Source: Cokeromyces recurvatus
Lineage: Eukaryota > Mucoromycota > Mucoromycetes > Mucorales > Mucoraceae
Assembly: GCF_025118155.1 (NCBI RefSeq)
Contig: NW_026251388.1
Span: 1,178,001 to 1,242,000 of the forward strand
Direction of reading: 5' to 3'
DNA: 64,000 nt
The notes below the pieces were generated by a model. The model worked only from the letters and a program-made list of their open reading frames with translations. It had not been told where the DNA came from and ran no database searches. The first letter of the stretch is position 1. Every line of letters begins with the position of its first letter. The position numbers and the translations under genes were made by a program. Shown piece after piece: positions 33,377 to 44,806 of this stretch.

Positions 33377-33796
33377 TCATGGAAGGATAATATTTGGGAA
33401 TTTCTGGTTACATTTAACACATACAGTTTCCCTTCTTCCTCTATAACCACAACAGTAGGGTATAATAAGGATAGCAAAGAGTAAAGATGAGGTAGTTAAA
33501 TGCATACGTAAATCATGATATCCTCCATCTTTTGGACAATTAGGACCCAAGCCTTGCTCAATTAGATGTCTTTGAGCTATAGAAGGAGGAAGGATAGGAT
33601 TACCCTGTTGATCATAACCCTGAACTCCTCTAAATTCTTCAGGTGTTCTACCAATAACGCCCGGGTAACCATTGCCATGATTATTTTTGATATTTTGTTG
33701 CACCTTTTGTTGTTCTCTTTGCATAGGCGTCATACCAGTTATTGGATCTGTCGCCATTCCATAACTTGGCGCATTATTAAATGTTTTACTATTCAT
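33377..33796 (-). CDS. BRI3-like small membrane protein
   Basis: 139 residues in a single exon. The N-terminal two thirds are polar and Pro/Gln/Asn-rich (GMTPMQREQQKVQQ, PEEFRGVQGYDQQG). The C terminus has CPKDGGYHDLR, a hydrophobic stretch (SSLLFAILIIPYCCG) and VCVKCNQKF. The two Cys pairs flanking one membrane segment resemble the brain protein I3 (BRI3)/LITAF-like fold. An upstream in-frame ATG at 33862 would add 22 hydrophobic, Phe/Tyr-rich residues. I prefer 33796 because the upstream part reads like untranslated AT-rich sequence. Function in fungi is unknown. Confidence 0.7.
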   Translation of the reverse strand: MNSKTFNNAPSYGMATDPITGMTPMQREQQKVQQNIKNNHGNGYPGVIGRTPEEFRGVQGYDQQGNPILPPSIAQRHLIEQGLGPNCPKDGGYHDLRMHLTTSSLLFAILIIPYCCGYRGRRETVCVKCNQKFPNIILP

Positions 33797-33932
33797 CAGA
33801 GTAAAATAATAGCAATAAATAAATAAATAAATAAATAAAAAAGGAATCGTCTTTTTATGCAAAAAATAAAACTTTTTAATATTCTATGATGCAATAATAA
33901 ATCAGCCTTATTATTATTATGTTATAGATAAA

Positions 33933-35545
33933 TTAAAGAGTACTATCACTACTACTACTACTACTATTACTATTACTATTACTATTACTATTATTACTAC
34001 CACTACTATGACTGCTGATACTTCGCTTAACACCATAGCTTGATTCTTCATTCTTTTCTTCTTTTGTCCTCTTTTCTGCTATCTGAGCCTCTTTTTTCCA
34101 GTTGGAACATAACAAAACAACAACAGTATAAATGGAGGCAGCTAACATAGACCCTACAAGAGCCGTCCATAAACCAACTAACCCCCATCCCTTTTTAAAG
34201 CAAAGCCAAAATCCAATCGGCAAAGCAGAAAGATAATAAGCACAGAGATTACACCATGCACCTATATGTTGTCTTCCCATACCATTCAAGACACCATCCG
34301 CGACTCCCGCAATATTGTCAGCAAACACAAAAGCAGCTACTAAAGGAAGCGTCTTTGCCACAATCTCACAGATGCGATCATCGTTCGTAAACATCTTGGC
34401 CCATGGACGACGAAAGATGAATAAAGCTAAACCATTAAGGGAGCCCACTGCGATACCTAGACAAAGAGCAGCACGTGCTGCAGTACGTGCTTGTTTAGGT
34501 CTCTGAGCTCCTAATAAATTACCTACTCGATTAGCAGCTGCAATACCCACACCAAACGCTAATGTATACAAGGCTGTAATCGAAGTCAATATGATGCTCT
34601 GGGCTCCTAAATGGGTGGTATCTATCCAGCTCGCTCCTAAGGCAATGATTTCATAGGCCCATGTCTCGGTACAGATCAAGAGGATACCTGGGATTGCAAG
34701 TTCTACCATCGGTCGCCATTGGTAAACGTTATAGACAGCGACGATTGACCACCTTGGCCATACTTCATGTGCCCTTGAATAATAGACATAGAAGACGATG
34801 AGGCCGACGATAGACCAATAGGCGATACAACTAGCAATGGGAGCCCCCGAGAACCCTAAAGAAAGACCTGGAACCCATACTAAGGTATAATTAAGAGCAA
34901 GATTAAAGGGAACAACAAGTAAAAGAATAAAAGTAGGGACATGAAAGATACCCTGGGCTTGAAGCATTTTTTTAAGAGCTTCAAATAAAGCAAATGCAGG
35001 TGCAGCTAAGATCATCCAACGTACATATTGGCTTGCCAGTTGCGCTATCACTGGATCCTGACGAAGAATAAAGATGAAGAATCCTTCAGAGTACCACCAG
35101 AGGATAACAATCGGTATATAGAGCAAGGTCATGAATGCAAGACAGCGTTGAACATGAAGACCAACCACTCTTTTGTCGTTAGTACTTGTAAAAGACTGTG
35201 AGCATAGGGTATCTAAAGAAAGTGTTGCACCTGTTGCTACAGATAAGCCTGTAATCGTCGTAAACATACTACCTAATGTGGCAGAAGCAAGTTCATTAGA
35301 ACCCTATATAAAAAGCTATATTATTATGTAAAACAATATATATAAAAAAAAAGTATAATTTTTTTTCTTTTTTACCAAATGACCTGCAGTGATGATACTA
35401 ACGCTTTGTAGACTATTTTGCAATAAATAGCTAATTGCTATAGGCATAGCATTTTTAAAAAGCCAATTAAATTCACTAATATAACCCCTTTTTGATCATG
35501 TTTATTGTTTAAAATAGGAGACTGCTCTGTAACTAAAACTGACAT
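33933..35545 (-). CDS. MATE family efflux transporter
   Basis: Multidrug and toxin extrusion transporter, plasma or vacuolar membrane, probably proton-coupled. Two exons (35545-35376, 35303-33933). The large exon covers about 11 of 12 expected membrane helices. Family landmarks are ATGATLSLDTLCSQSF, VPFNLALNYTLVW, ELAIPGILLICTETWAYE, GIAAANRVGNLLGAQR and GVLNGMGRQHIG. Exon 1 carries helix 1 (AMPIAISYLLQNSLQSVSII) and ends ITAGHL, joining to GSNELASATLG. The C-terminal tail is Ser/Asn-rich. The exons sum to 1541 bases, one short of 514 codons. The frame slips in an A5 run at about 35496-35500, between the N-terminal leader and ISEFNWLF; this is a probable sequencing error. Resembles yeast Erc1-type MATE proteins. 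Confidence 0.85.
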
Positions 35546-36993
35546 GATTGACTAGATTAAAACGAAGAGTTGATAGCAGTAATATATAGGTAAGATTATT
35601 ATTCATTCAATATTTATATGCGTATAATAAAGTATAAATAATTTATATGATGAATTTCCTGCCCTTTATTATTATAATTAATAGAAAAAAAAAAGCTAAA
35701 ATGAAGAAAAAAAATTTTTTTTTTATCTCTTTAATGCAATTTATGAAAGCAAAAGATGCGCTTTAAATTTAGATTCAGCACAAATAGAACTTGTTAATTA
35801 CAAAGGTATTGATCACAAAAATAAATAAACAAACAAACAAGGTCTTTAAAACAAATAAAAATGAACTGTAATAAGCTTAATAAACATTTTCATTGATTGC
35901 ATCAAGATAATAAAACGAAATGAAAGAGAAGGCAATAATAATGATTTTAAACTTCTTATTTTGATGAGGCGACTACAAGTAAATAAACAAGATGTATGAA
36001 GAAGAAGTGAATTTGTACCCTTCATTTTGTAGTTCTGTGTACTTATTTCTTGTGGAATTCATACTACTATTAAAAAAGAAAATTGTCTTGTAATTCATGT
36101 CAAGTAGATAATGACCGTAAATAAGTAAGTAGTGCATGCATGCATATATGTTTATGCACATCTTTGTGGTTGAACTTCTTTACTCTAAATTATATAAAGA
36201 GAAGATGAATGAGAAACTTGAGGCAGACAAGTTATTCACAAAAATTAATTGCACAATACATCTTTTAACTGTGTCAATTTCTTCCTTGTTCAATACTAGT
36301 AGTTTAAATAAAATATATGCGTTAGATGATAGGTTTTGTTTCTTTAGACTACATAATTAATATGTACTTCATATTAGCAGAGTTTTAATTATTCATTCTA
36401 TCTATTTTATATTGGCTTTACTATAACCTTTGTAACAATTCAATATTATAGCTAGTATTCGTCTATTTGTAGTGAAACTGAAGAATTCATGTTTCCAATT
36501 ACTTTGGTTATTGTCTATTCTTTTTTTATCTATTCGGACGAAATAGATTTAAAGTATTTATGTGCAATATAAAGACAAAATAAGTCTAGATAATAGGGAA
36601 ATAGGTGAGCTTAAAAAACGTAGTGGTTGTAAGCAAAAGAAATGAATCTAATAGAACGCTACTTGGAATAAAGTATTAAAAGATTTTTTTTCTTTTCAAA
36701 TTATGAATAGGCTATTTTCTTCAATTAATTTACCCTTATTTATCTTATTAATCATCTGTCAAAATCACTACTATTTATCATAAAGTAGCTTAATATGCAA
36801 CGTACATTGTATTTATGCTTAAATTCCTTTTATATAAATGTATTAAAAAATATTTATTTATCTGAACAAGCCTACCAATTGTATGCAAGTGACTTCAAAA
36901 TAAGTCAAACTATTCTATTTTCCTCCCCCATGTAAATAAAACAGGCACACCAATACTACGTTTTATTTTATTTAAAAAAAAATCTATATTATC
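35546..36993. other. Divergent intergenic region
   Basis: About 1.45 kb of AT-rich DNA between the MATE gene (minus) and the mS41 gene (plus). Short ORFs at 35973-36360 lack motifs. No RNA gene or repeat is recognised. Confidence 0.5.
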
Positions 36994-37436
36994 ATGATTT
37001 TTACTCATTTTCGTTCTTCTTTAATACGTGGCATTCGATATTCAACTACTGCTAGTAATGCTGCTACTACTATAGTCCCTCTTCCACGAGGTAAAATTCA
37101 AGATGTTGAAAGTTTCATGAAAGCCATTGGTCGTAATTGTGAAGAAGTTGCAAACAAATTCGAGGTATATACTATAATGAAAGAAGATGACCTTACATTA
37201 ATTTTTTTTTATTATAATAGTCTTGGGATAAATTGTTCACAACAAATAGTCAAATCATGAAAAAAGAAATGGGTATTGAAACAAAGCAAAGAAAGTAGGT
37301 TTTGAAATATTAAAATTTATTTATTTGTATAAAAGTTAATAATCATTATTTTAGATATATCTTAAGTTGGGTAGAAAGATATAGAAAGGGTATTGATCCT
37401 TATTCAATTCCACTTCCTCGACCCAAGAAGAAATAA
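36994..37436 (+). CDS. FYV4: Mitochondrial small ribosomal subunit protein mS41 (Fyv4)
   Basis: Three exons (36994-37164, 37221-37294, 37355-37436) give 108 residues. A basic, Ser/Thr-rich leader (MIFTHFRSSLIRGIRYSTTA) suits mitochondrial import. The family's IGR motif follows (SFMKAIGRNCEEVANKFE), then SWDKLFTTNSQIMKKEMGI and RKYILSWVERYRKGIDP. This order and length fit yeast Fyv4/mS41. Introns are 56 and 60 bp with GTATAT and GTAGGT donors. Confidence 0.87.
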
Positions 37437-37507
37437 AGAGTCAAACGTATATATTTTTATGTATTTATAATAAAACAAAGAAAGAAAAAAGAAAAATTGC
37501 AATGTCT

Positions 37508-38887
37508 TTACCAATCATTAACTTGACAAGCATTCAGATTTTTTCCTTTTCTTCCAAATCCAATAGAATTATCCAAATTAAAATTCCAGTTATGCTTTGT
37601 ACAAATTAATGTTCTACCCATTACTTGCCCCCAAGTAACTAAATCAACTTTTTTATGAGGACAGAATCTATCTGCTTCAAATATATCACCATCATTTGTT
37701 CTTATACGAATTCGATTACTACTAATAGCTTTAATAGGTCGTCCTGTAAATATTTTTGGCTTATTTTTGTTGATAGTAGTTGTAGTTGTTAATGTTGATT
37801 TTTCCATGTCTACTTCTGATTCAGAACTACTACTGCTGCTACTGCTACTGCTACTGCTGTTGCTGCTGCTGCTGCTGCTGCTACTACTGCTGCTACTGCT
37901 ATTACTATTACTGCTACTACTACTACTACTATTACTGCTACTATTATCAACGTTTTTCTCTAATTTATAGTCATTAGATGTGAAAGCTATAACTGGATCA
38001 TCTTCAGAAAAGGATACTGATTTCTTCTTTCCATTGGTATTAGTAGTAGTAATAGAATTATTAGCAATAGTAGAATCAATGTTTGTATTTTGAAGTGTAT
38101 TTCGAATAGTTTCAGGGTCCTCACTTATAACACCACCATCAAAGAATAAAGTTGGCTTTTCTTCGTGATTATATTTATCATTCACAACAGGTTTTCCTAA
38201 TCTTTTTTTCTCCCTTTTTCGTTCTTTTCTTTCTTTTCTTTTCTTCTTTTTCTTCTTTTCCTTCTTTTCCTTTTTCCTTTGCTTCCTATCTTCTGTTACT
38301 TCATTTGGGTTTCTTAAGGCTTTCCGTAAAAGATCTTTAACAAGTGGCAGCAGTTCAATAGCCTGGAATATAAAATAATTTAGAATCCTTTTTTGTTACT
38401 TTTTTCAAGAAAAGTATTTTTAACCTTCCAACTACTTTTAGATAATTCACGCAAATCACGAATCTGAAATGTTTATATACATATATATATATATATAAGC
38501 GTTAATCAAAAATATAGCTGCTACTTATATTAGCATACATAATAAAGCCTATTGTTTTCTATGGTTTTAATATCGTCATTTATTTGTTGATCAGTCCAAT
38601 TATATTCTTTTCCAATTTGTTCTAAAAGGGTGGATGTTCTCTGACATAAAAAATAGTATCAATTATTAAAGTGTATTAGCTAAAATAAATGTTAATTTAC
38701 CATACGATCAGGTAAAGGAATATATTCAACGTCTATAAAACAAAGCAGGTTAAAGTGAATATATGATATATGTATATATAAATATAAAGAAATATATACT
38801 TGTGTTTGATGGTATGTTTGAATTGGAATAACCAGAAGCAAGATAGCTTTCAAATAAGTTAAATGCGTTTCCTTTATGCTTTCCCAT
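37508..38887 (-). CDS. Rieske-motif protein with poly-Ser and Lys-rich regions
   Basis: Not a named gene. Five exons (38887-38800, 38732-38701, 38640-38539, 38463-38425, 38362-37508) give 371 residues, all phases agreeing. The N-terminal third contains LPDRM, NWTDQQINDDIKTIENNR and IRDLRELSKSSWKAIELLP, which may be a small helical domain. A Lys/Arg/Glu-rich stretch (about residues 105-135) could be a nuclear signal. A long Ser/Asn tract follows. The C terminus has a Rieske-type [2Fe-2S] motif: FCPHKK, 17 residues between His and Cys, then CTKHNWNF (C-x-H-x17-C-x-x-H), with GFGRKGKNLNACQ after it. A cluster-binding site on a low-complexity, possibly nuclear protein is unusual. Whether it binds iron-sulfur is unproven. 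Confidence 0.72.
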
Positions 38888-38936
38888 GTTGAAATGACTA
38901 ATTTAAAACTAGTGTAAATATGAACAGGCAGAGTTT

Positions 38937-38970
<34 letters not shown>

Positions 38971-39007
38971 ATTGATGTTTACCCAGACTAGAGTTGTTGT
39001 TGTTGCT

Positions 39008-39059
<52 letters not shown>

Positions 39060-39418
39060 TATTCGGAATCTAAACATTATTTACGTTTTTACACTGATAA
39101 AGTTGGCTCCTATTCTGTCATTTTATTGGTTCTTATTAAAAAGGATTTTATTGTTTCTACTGCTGAAAAAAAAAACAAGGGCTAGATTTAGAGGGAAATA
39201 TATACATATACATATCATGGGTATTAGGGAAAGAATATATAAAAATCAGAAACGATTTGATAAAGAGATAAGCTAAGATAACTATTTAATCAAGAGAGAA
39301 CCAGTATTGAAGGAAGGAGGAACAGAGGAATGAGCCAGACAGTTTTTTTTATGTATGATCACCGGATAAGCCAAGGAGAGATTGTGTTCATTTTTAATAC
39401 GATTCAAATAGAAACGTT
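38888..39418. other. Intergenic with (AAT)n and T48 tracts
   Basis: Upstream region of the Rieske-motif gene. It contains an (AAT)n run at 38938-38960 and 48 consecutive T at 39010-39057. No coding feature is seen. Confidence 0.6.
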
Positions 39419-40100
39419 ATCTTTGTGAGCGCATAGTATTTAAATGATACTACTGAGTTGCTCAGAATAGCTCAATAAAATAATAGTGCAAAAGAAACTA
39501 GGAACTTTCTATATGAGAGGCACAAGGTAAAAAGGAGATGACGAGAATATACGGTATTTTCAGATAGATGGGTTTATTTTATTTGTAAATTTATAAAATA
39601 AAATAAACTTTGAGATTGATATATCATGTTGCTTTAAACGTCATGAAGGAAAATAGAGAAAGAGAATGGAATAGCATAAAAAGGCGTGAAAATATTTTCT
39701 TAAATATGCCAAAAGCAAAAACGACCCAATTTGACATTATATGTTGAATATTATTATCTACATTATGCTTCATTTTAAAAGAGATAATGTACATTAATGG
39801 GTCAAGCACTTTTAGCTTCCAAAGTAAGCAGTACGCCAGATAAGAAATAGTAAACATTTCAGCAAATGCAGGGACAAATAAATATATAAGAAGCGGGTTT
39901 ATTTCATCAAAATATATATATATTTTTTTTAGCTTCTTCTTATTGTTTGACTTGTCACACTTTCGTTATATTTCCTCCCTCTCTCTCTGTCACTCTTTCT
40001 TTTTTACCTTGTGCCTCTTGATTCCTTTTGCACTATTATTTTACTGAGCTAATCTGAGCAACTCAGTAGTCTCATTTAGGTACTATCTGCTCACAAAGAT
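39419..40100. mobile_element. Candidate MITE with ~100-bp terminal inverted repeats
   Basis: The left arm (39419-39535) and right arm (about 40000-40100, reversed) share ATCTTTGTGAGC, then after a few changes ACTACTGAGTTGCTCAGA, TAGCTCA and TAAAATAATAGTGCAAAAG, and finally GAGGCACAAGGTAAAAA. Between the arms lie about 460 bp without a transposase. A non-autonomous DNA transposon or a large hairpin fits. The element borders, and any target-site duplication, are unclear. Confidence 0.6.
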
Positions 40101-40241
40101 TGTAAAAAAAAAAAAAAAGAAAATTTTATTTTTCTGAATCTACGTCCCATATAATAAATAAGCACTTTTCATACGCATACTTCATTTCGAGAAAAGGTGT
40201 AGCACAATTAATAGAAAATCTAGTATAATAATTATTTATTC

Positions 40242-41250
40242 TTATTCAGTCAATTCCATAATTTTATAATTGGTCTCTGATAAACGATTCAACAAGTCAT
40301 TAATTTCATCTTCTTTTTGTTGCATAGCTTCTTGATGCTTTAACCCCTTTTCATTTATGCCATAAATGATACTAGATAATTCTTTAAAATATTCGTTTTG
40401 TTCTTCAATTTGGTCATCTAATGACTGAATTCGTGCTTTAATCTCCATAGTTTGAGCTTTCCTTTCACTTAGTTCCTTTTCTTTTATATGAATCTCTTTA
40501 CGAATAGCTACAAGTTTTTTTGTTTTTTCTTCATTTTCCTTTTCTGCTATATTGATCTGGTTTTCTAATTTTTTAGTTTGAAGTTGAAGTTTTTGTACAT
40601 TGTTGTCTTCACTGACAATGTTTGACATAAGAAGTGGTTTTGTTTCTTTGTGGTGAATGTGAATTTTTGTTTCTTTTTCATGATGGACAAATAATGGTAA
40701 ATCTAATATATTGTTGTCAAGAGAAGGAGGTGATCGACGAAAGACTTCTGGTAATCTTTCATTTATTTTATCCTCATTTTGATCTTTGAAGGGTAACTCT
40801 TCTACCTGTTTTAGTCTGACATCTTTTTTTTCTTTCAATGTTTTATTTTCATCTTGAATAGACTAAATATATATATATATATTGGAATCATTAAATCAAA
40901 CTAAATTGATCGTAATGTGATTATGTTACCTCCATTCGATTCACATTATTATTGAGTATTTTTAATCCTGCTTGTGGTGATGTTGAATGCTTTTCCTAAG
41001 CAACAATGTTAATTAGTTCATTACTATGAAATAAATATATATCAGTATTTACTTTATTGTTTATCTCTTTTGTAATCATTTTATTCGTAACGTGGTTTAT
41101 CTATGTTTATATAAGAATATATATAAATATACATGTATAAAAAGGGAAAGATTAAGATGTAGATCCAATTTAAAAACTTTAATTATTTACTTCATTTTTA
41201 TTGTTTGTCAATGTTCTGAGTACATTCAAACTATTTTCTTTTTCATTCAT
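40242..41250 (-). CDS. Coiled-coil protein, function unknown
   Basis: Four exons (41250-41191, 41100-41053, 40995-40930, 40862-40242) join in frame to 264 residues. The first 60 or so residues are Asn-rich and polar. Residues about 70-130 are mixed, with FRRSPPSLDNNILDLPLF and HHEKETKIHIHHKETK. From about residue 140 to the end the chain is a continuous heptad-like helix (for example KKLENQINIAEKENEEKTKK and EEQNEYFKELSSI), predicted to be a long coiled coil. No enzymatic motif is seen. A structural or tethering role is possible. The three short 5' exons rest on splice signals only. Confidence 0.7.
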
Positions 41251-41325
41251 GATGCTTTATATGTATGTATGTATGTATGTATAAAAAATAAAAATTAAAG
41301 TAAAAAAAAAAAGGTATAAATTACT

Positions 41326-41357
<32 letters not shown>

Positions 41358-41769
41358 CCAATGGTTTTTGCGCGTCAATTTTTTTTTTTCTGCGTTGCGG
41401 TGTTTTTATTTCTACGTATAATTTTTTCATATCTATTTGAGTACACAATAAAATATAATTGTATGGCTCGGATCAGATAAAAGAAAACAAGAAAACTAAA
41501 AACCTTTTGATAGTTGAAAGGGGAAGAAAAAAGAAAAGAGAACTATGTTTTCTTCAAATACCTCAGAGCTATTTGATTAAATCAGTATTAAGAGAGAAGA
41601 TTTTAGGAGGAATCTTATCATAAGGAAGGTAATCAAGTTCAAAAAGTATACGGCATGAGATAGGCCAGCAAATAATCTAAGCGTCAAGTAACTTTCTACA
41701 TTTAATAGGAAAATAGTTGAGGAGTAGAAAAGGATTAGCTACAGTGCTAAGCATATATAGTCAGCGGTG
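41251..41769. other. Intergenic spacer with T/A tracts
   Basis: Contains (GTAT)n near 41265-41282 and a long T run at 41329-41357. I see no gene. Confidence 0.5.
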
Positions 41770-42094
41770 TATCAATAATACCCATTATTCATATGCTACT
41801 GTTATTATCATCATATGAGATATTATTACAAAATAATATTCAACATGATTGATGTAAATGATTATGTAATTGAATATAACAGTCATAATTTTACTGAATC
41901 TATATTATTACATAATATAATATATACATAGAATTATTATTAATGCTCGAATACTCTAACAATGACTGAGTGTAGAATGAATATTACTCTGTAAAGTACA
42001 ATAGACTAGTCTTGTTCGAATAACATCTTTATAATGTAATAAATGATGATCTATTTTTATCAATCTAGTTATAAAAATAACTATAATCATAGCA
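41770..42094 (-). repeat. LTR fragment D
   Basis: On the minus strand it starts TGCTATGATTATAG and follows the first 325 or so bases of LTR copies A-C, including TTAATAATAATTCTATG and the ATTACATAATCATT region. It is more diverged than the other copies and lacks the 3' half (no TATA box or AATAAA). The 5' border at 42094 is clear; the inner border is approximate. Confidence 0.6.
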
Positions 42095-44648
42095 GCTCTA
42101 ATTGATCTATCATCAAGACTTTTGAGGTCAAAGTTCATACAGATCCACGATTATACCTGATGTCAATTGTCTTTGACAGATTTTTGGTAGTGACTCTTGC
42201 TCTTCCACACAAGTAATACTTCACCTAGTTTACCACTTTACAATGAAAGAAGAAGTGTACCTGTTACAAGTAAGATTTCTATTTTGTTTGTTTTTTTTTT
42301 AATCTTCCAGAGGATACGCTATTGCTCAAGTTTCAAATTAGATTAAAGATAAAGATTTATAAATATAAGGATGTATGTTTACTTTTTCTGTGATATCCTC
42401 GTTTCATATATTCACTCATATTAGAATAGCTTTAAGCTTAAGTCTATATAATATATAAATAAAGTACCAGAACGTAAGTCCCACATAATTATATGCCTAA
42501 CCTATTTATTCTATAATCTATTTCCCTTATAAATAGCTTGCCATGAAGACTAGGATATTTACTCTTAACTAGATGCTACAATGTAAACTATTTTTTTTTA
42601 TTGTTTTGCTTAGTATCCATCTTCTATTGTTGCTGTATTTAATTCTTTATTTCACTTTATACTTTATTATATGAAAATAAGTATACTTTTTTCCTTCTTG
42701 ACCTAGTATTGCTTTTTTTTTCCTTTGACTTTATTTAACTAGGATGAATCATAACAGGCTACATTAGATAAAAAAAAAAAAAAAAGTTGCATGTATTGCT
42801 TGAGAACTAATTATCACTAATTTTCTTTACGTGCTAATTATACGCGTAATATTTGTATTTATATCGTTTTTTTTTTCATTTATAATAAAATCTGCTATAT
42901 AAATCTTTTTATATAAATAAATATATAAATAATAAAAAAAAATGGGCCCCATAACGTCGCAGTATCCCATATACTTATCCCAGAGGTACTCGTAATGTTT
43001 ATCAATGATGGTTTACATCGTTATTAGAATACATTGGAGAGGTGAGCATAATCCAGAAAGAAAGCATACAAAATACTAACTAAGCTATGAAGCCATCCCA
43101 AAAAATCACTCATCAGCCCTTTTACAAGCCAACAAATGAAAAAAAAGGATTATATAAAGAGAAAAAAAAGCAAGTTTGGGCATAAAAATGACCTCCTTTT
43201 ATAGTTTTTTTTTTTTTTTGATCCGTTATCATATGCTTTTAACTGTCATAAAAAGGCGTCACAATCTCTGTAATGAATCTAATTGGCTTATCTTAATAGC
43301 ACACTAATCGTTATCATAATAAACATAATAAACAAACGTGATACCAACAATTACTCCTTAAAAAAAATATAAACATATCTCTTTTAATTATTATTATTTT
43401 CCCTTTCTTAGATTATTTTTGCTTATAGTCTAATTCAGCAAGAATAATATATATGTTTATATATTCAATGATATATAACAACGATGGTATATACATCTTT
43501 ATAATAAGATCTTTAGTCAAGTCAACATTTCAGGGGAAATTTAAAATAAAGGGATAAATATCAAATATGTATATGTGTGTATATACCATTTTTTTATTTA
43601 ATATTTACATTTTTACTGTATGGCAGTCTGCATTTCTTTATATTTAATTATAATAGAACTTCTTAGTTAATGCGCTTGAGAGAGAGAAAGAAAGAGAGAA
43701 AGACACGTTACTGCATAATTAACATACTCATTATAGACTCAAGTTACTTGTTGAAGGTGCTTAATTACAATTTTGGAAGATCTATATCTTCTATATGTTG
43801 TGTAGAATGACTACTTTACTAGGGCAAATAGGTTATTATAGCTTCTATTTTTGATTGTTAATATCTCTTTTTACATGATAATTATTGGGGCAAAACTTCA
43901 AAATCGCCTCTGCAATATTTTTTATGAATATGTATGTGTATATATAATTTGAAATAAGTGGGAAAACACTGATATACTCACTAGGTGGTATTGAACAAGT
44001 ATAGGTGCTATTCTTTAGTAAAGAACTGTATATTCAGAGAGACAAGCACATGAAATTATATAAACCGGTATATTAATGATTATATTAAAACAAATACAAT
44101 AAGTAGATATATAAGGTAGGGTATCTTTTAATGTTCTTACTTAATAAAAACTATAACACCAGATCACGATATATAGGAATACTAACTACTGGAACAGTAT
44201 ATTTAACTGGAATAAAGCTATTTTCGAACACCTTCTTTAATTAACAAGAATAAAATTTATTTATACAAAACATCTACTGAATTGGATATATTAGGAATGA
44301 AGCTTTGATTTGTACTACTCTTAATTACTTCCATAATAGTAACTCAGTGAAGCAAACCTATTTAAACTTATATGTATAAATACTCTTTAATAATATAATG
44401 AAAGGATAGTTAAAATTAGTTTTTCTTTAACTATCCTTGAATAGCCAGTATCTGATTCATCACTTATAGTCTTTTTATTCTAAATTTTTTTTATTGTGTC
44501 TTTATCTTCATTGCTAAGGATGCGTTAACCTCACAAGTTAACTTCTTGAAGAAAATAAAGTAAAACATTCAGGAAATACCAAAGAAAATGGAAGAAAAAA
44601 AAAGTTGAGCATTCTGTTTACAACTTGTATAATGATAATCAATAAAAA

Positions 44649-44701
<53 letters not shown>

Positions 44702-44806
44702 CTATTGGCTTTATTAATAAAAGAAGATATTTCTTATTTTGTATTTTTATGTTTAAATATTCAACTGAAGAAAAAAAAAAAACAATACAGGTTTCGTCGT
44801 CGTGAC
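42095..44806. other. Gene-poor AT-rich region
   Basis: 2.7 kb with no ORF of substance, no tRNA recognised and no repeat shared with other parts of the window. A run of 51 T at 44651-44701 lies just beyond the 3' end of the desaturase gene. Confidence 0.5.
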
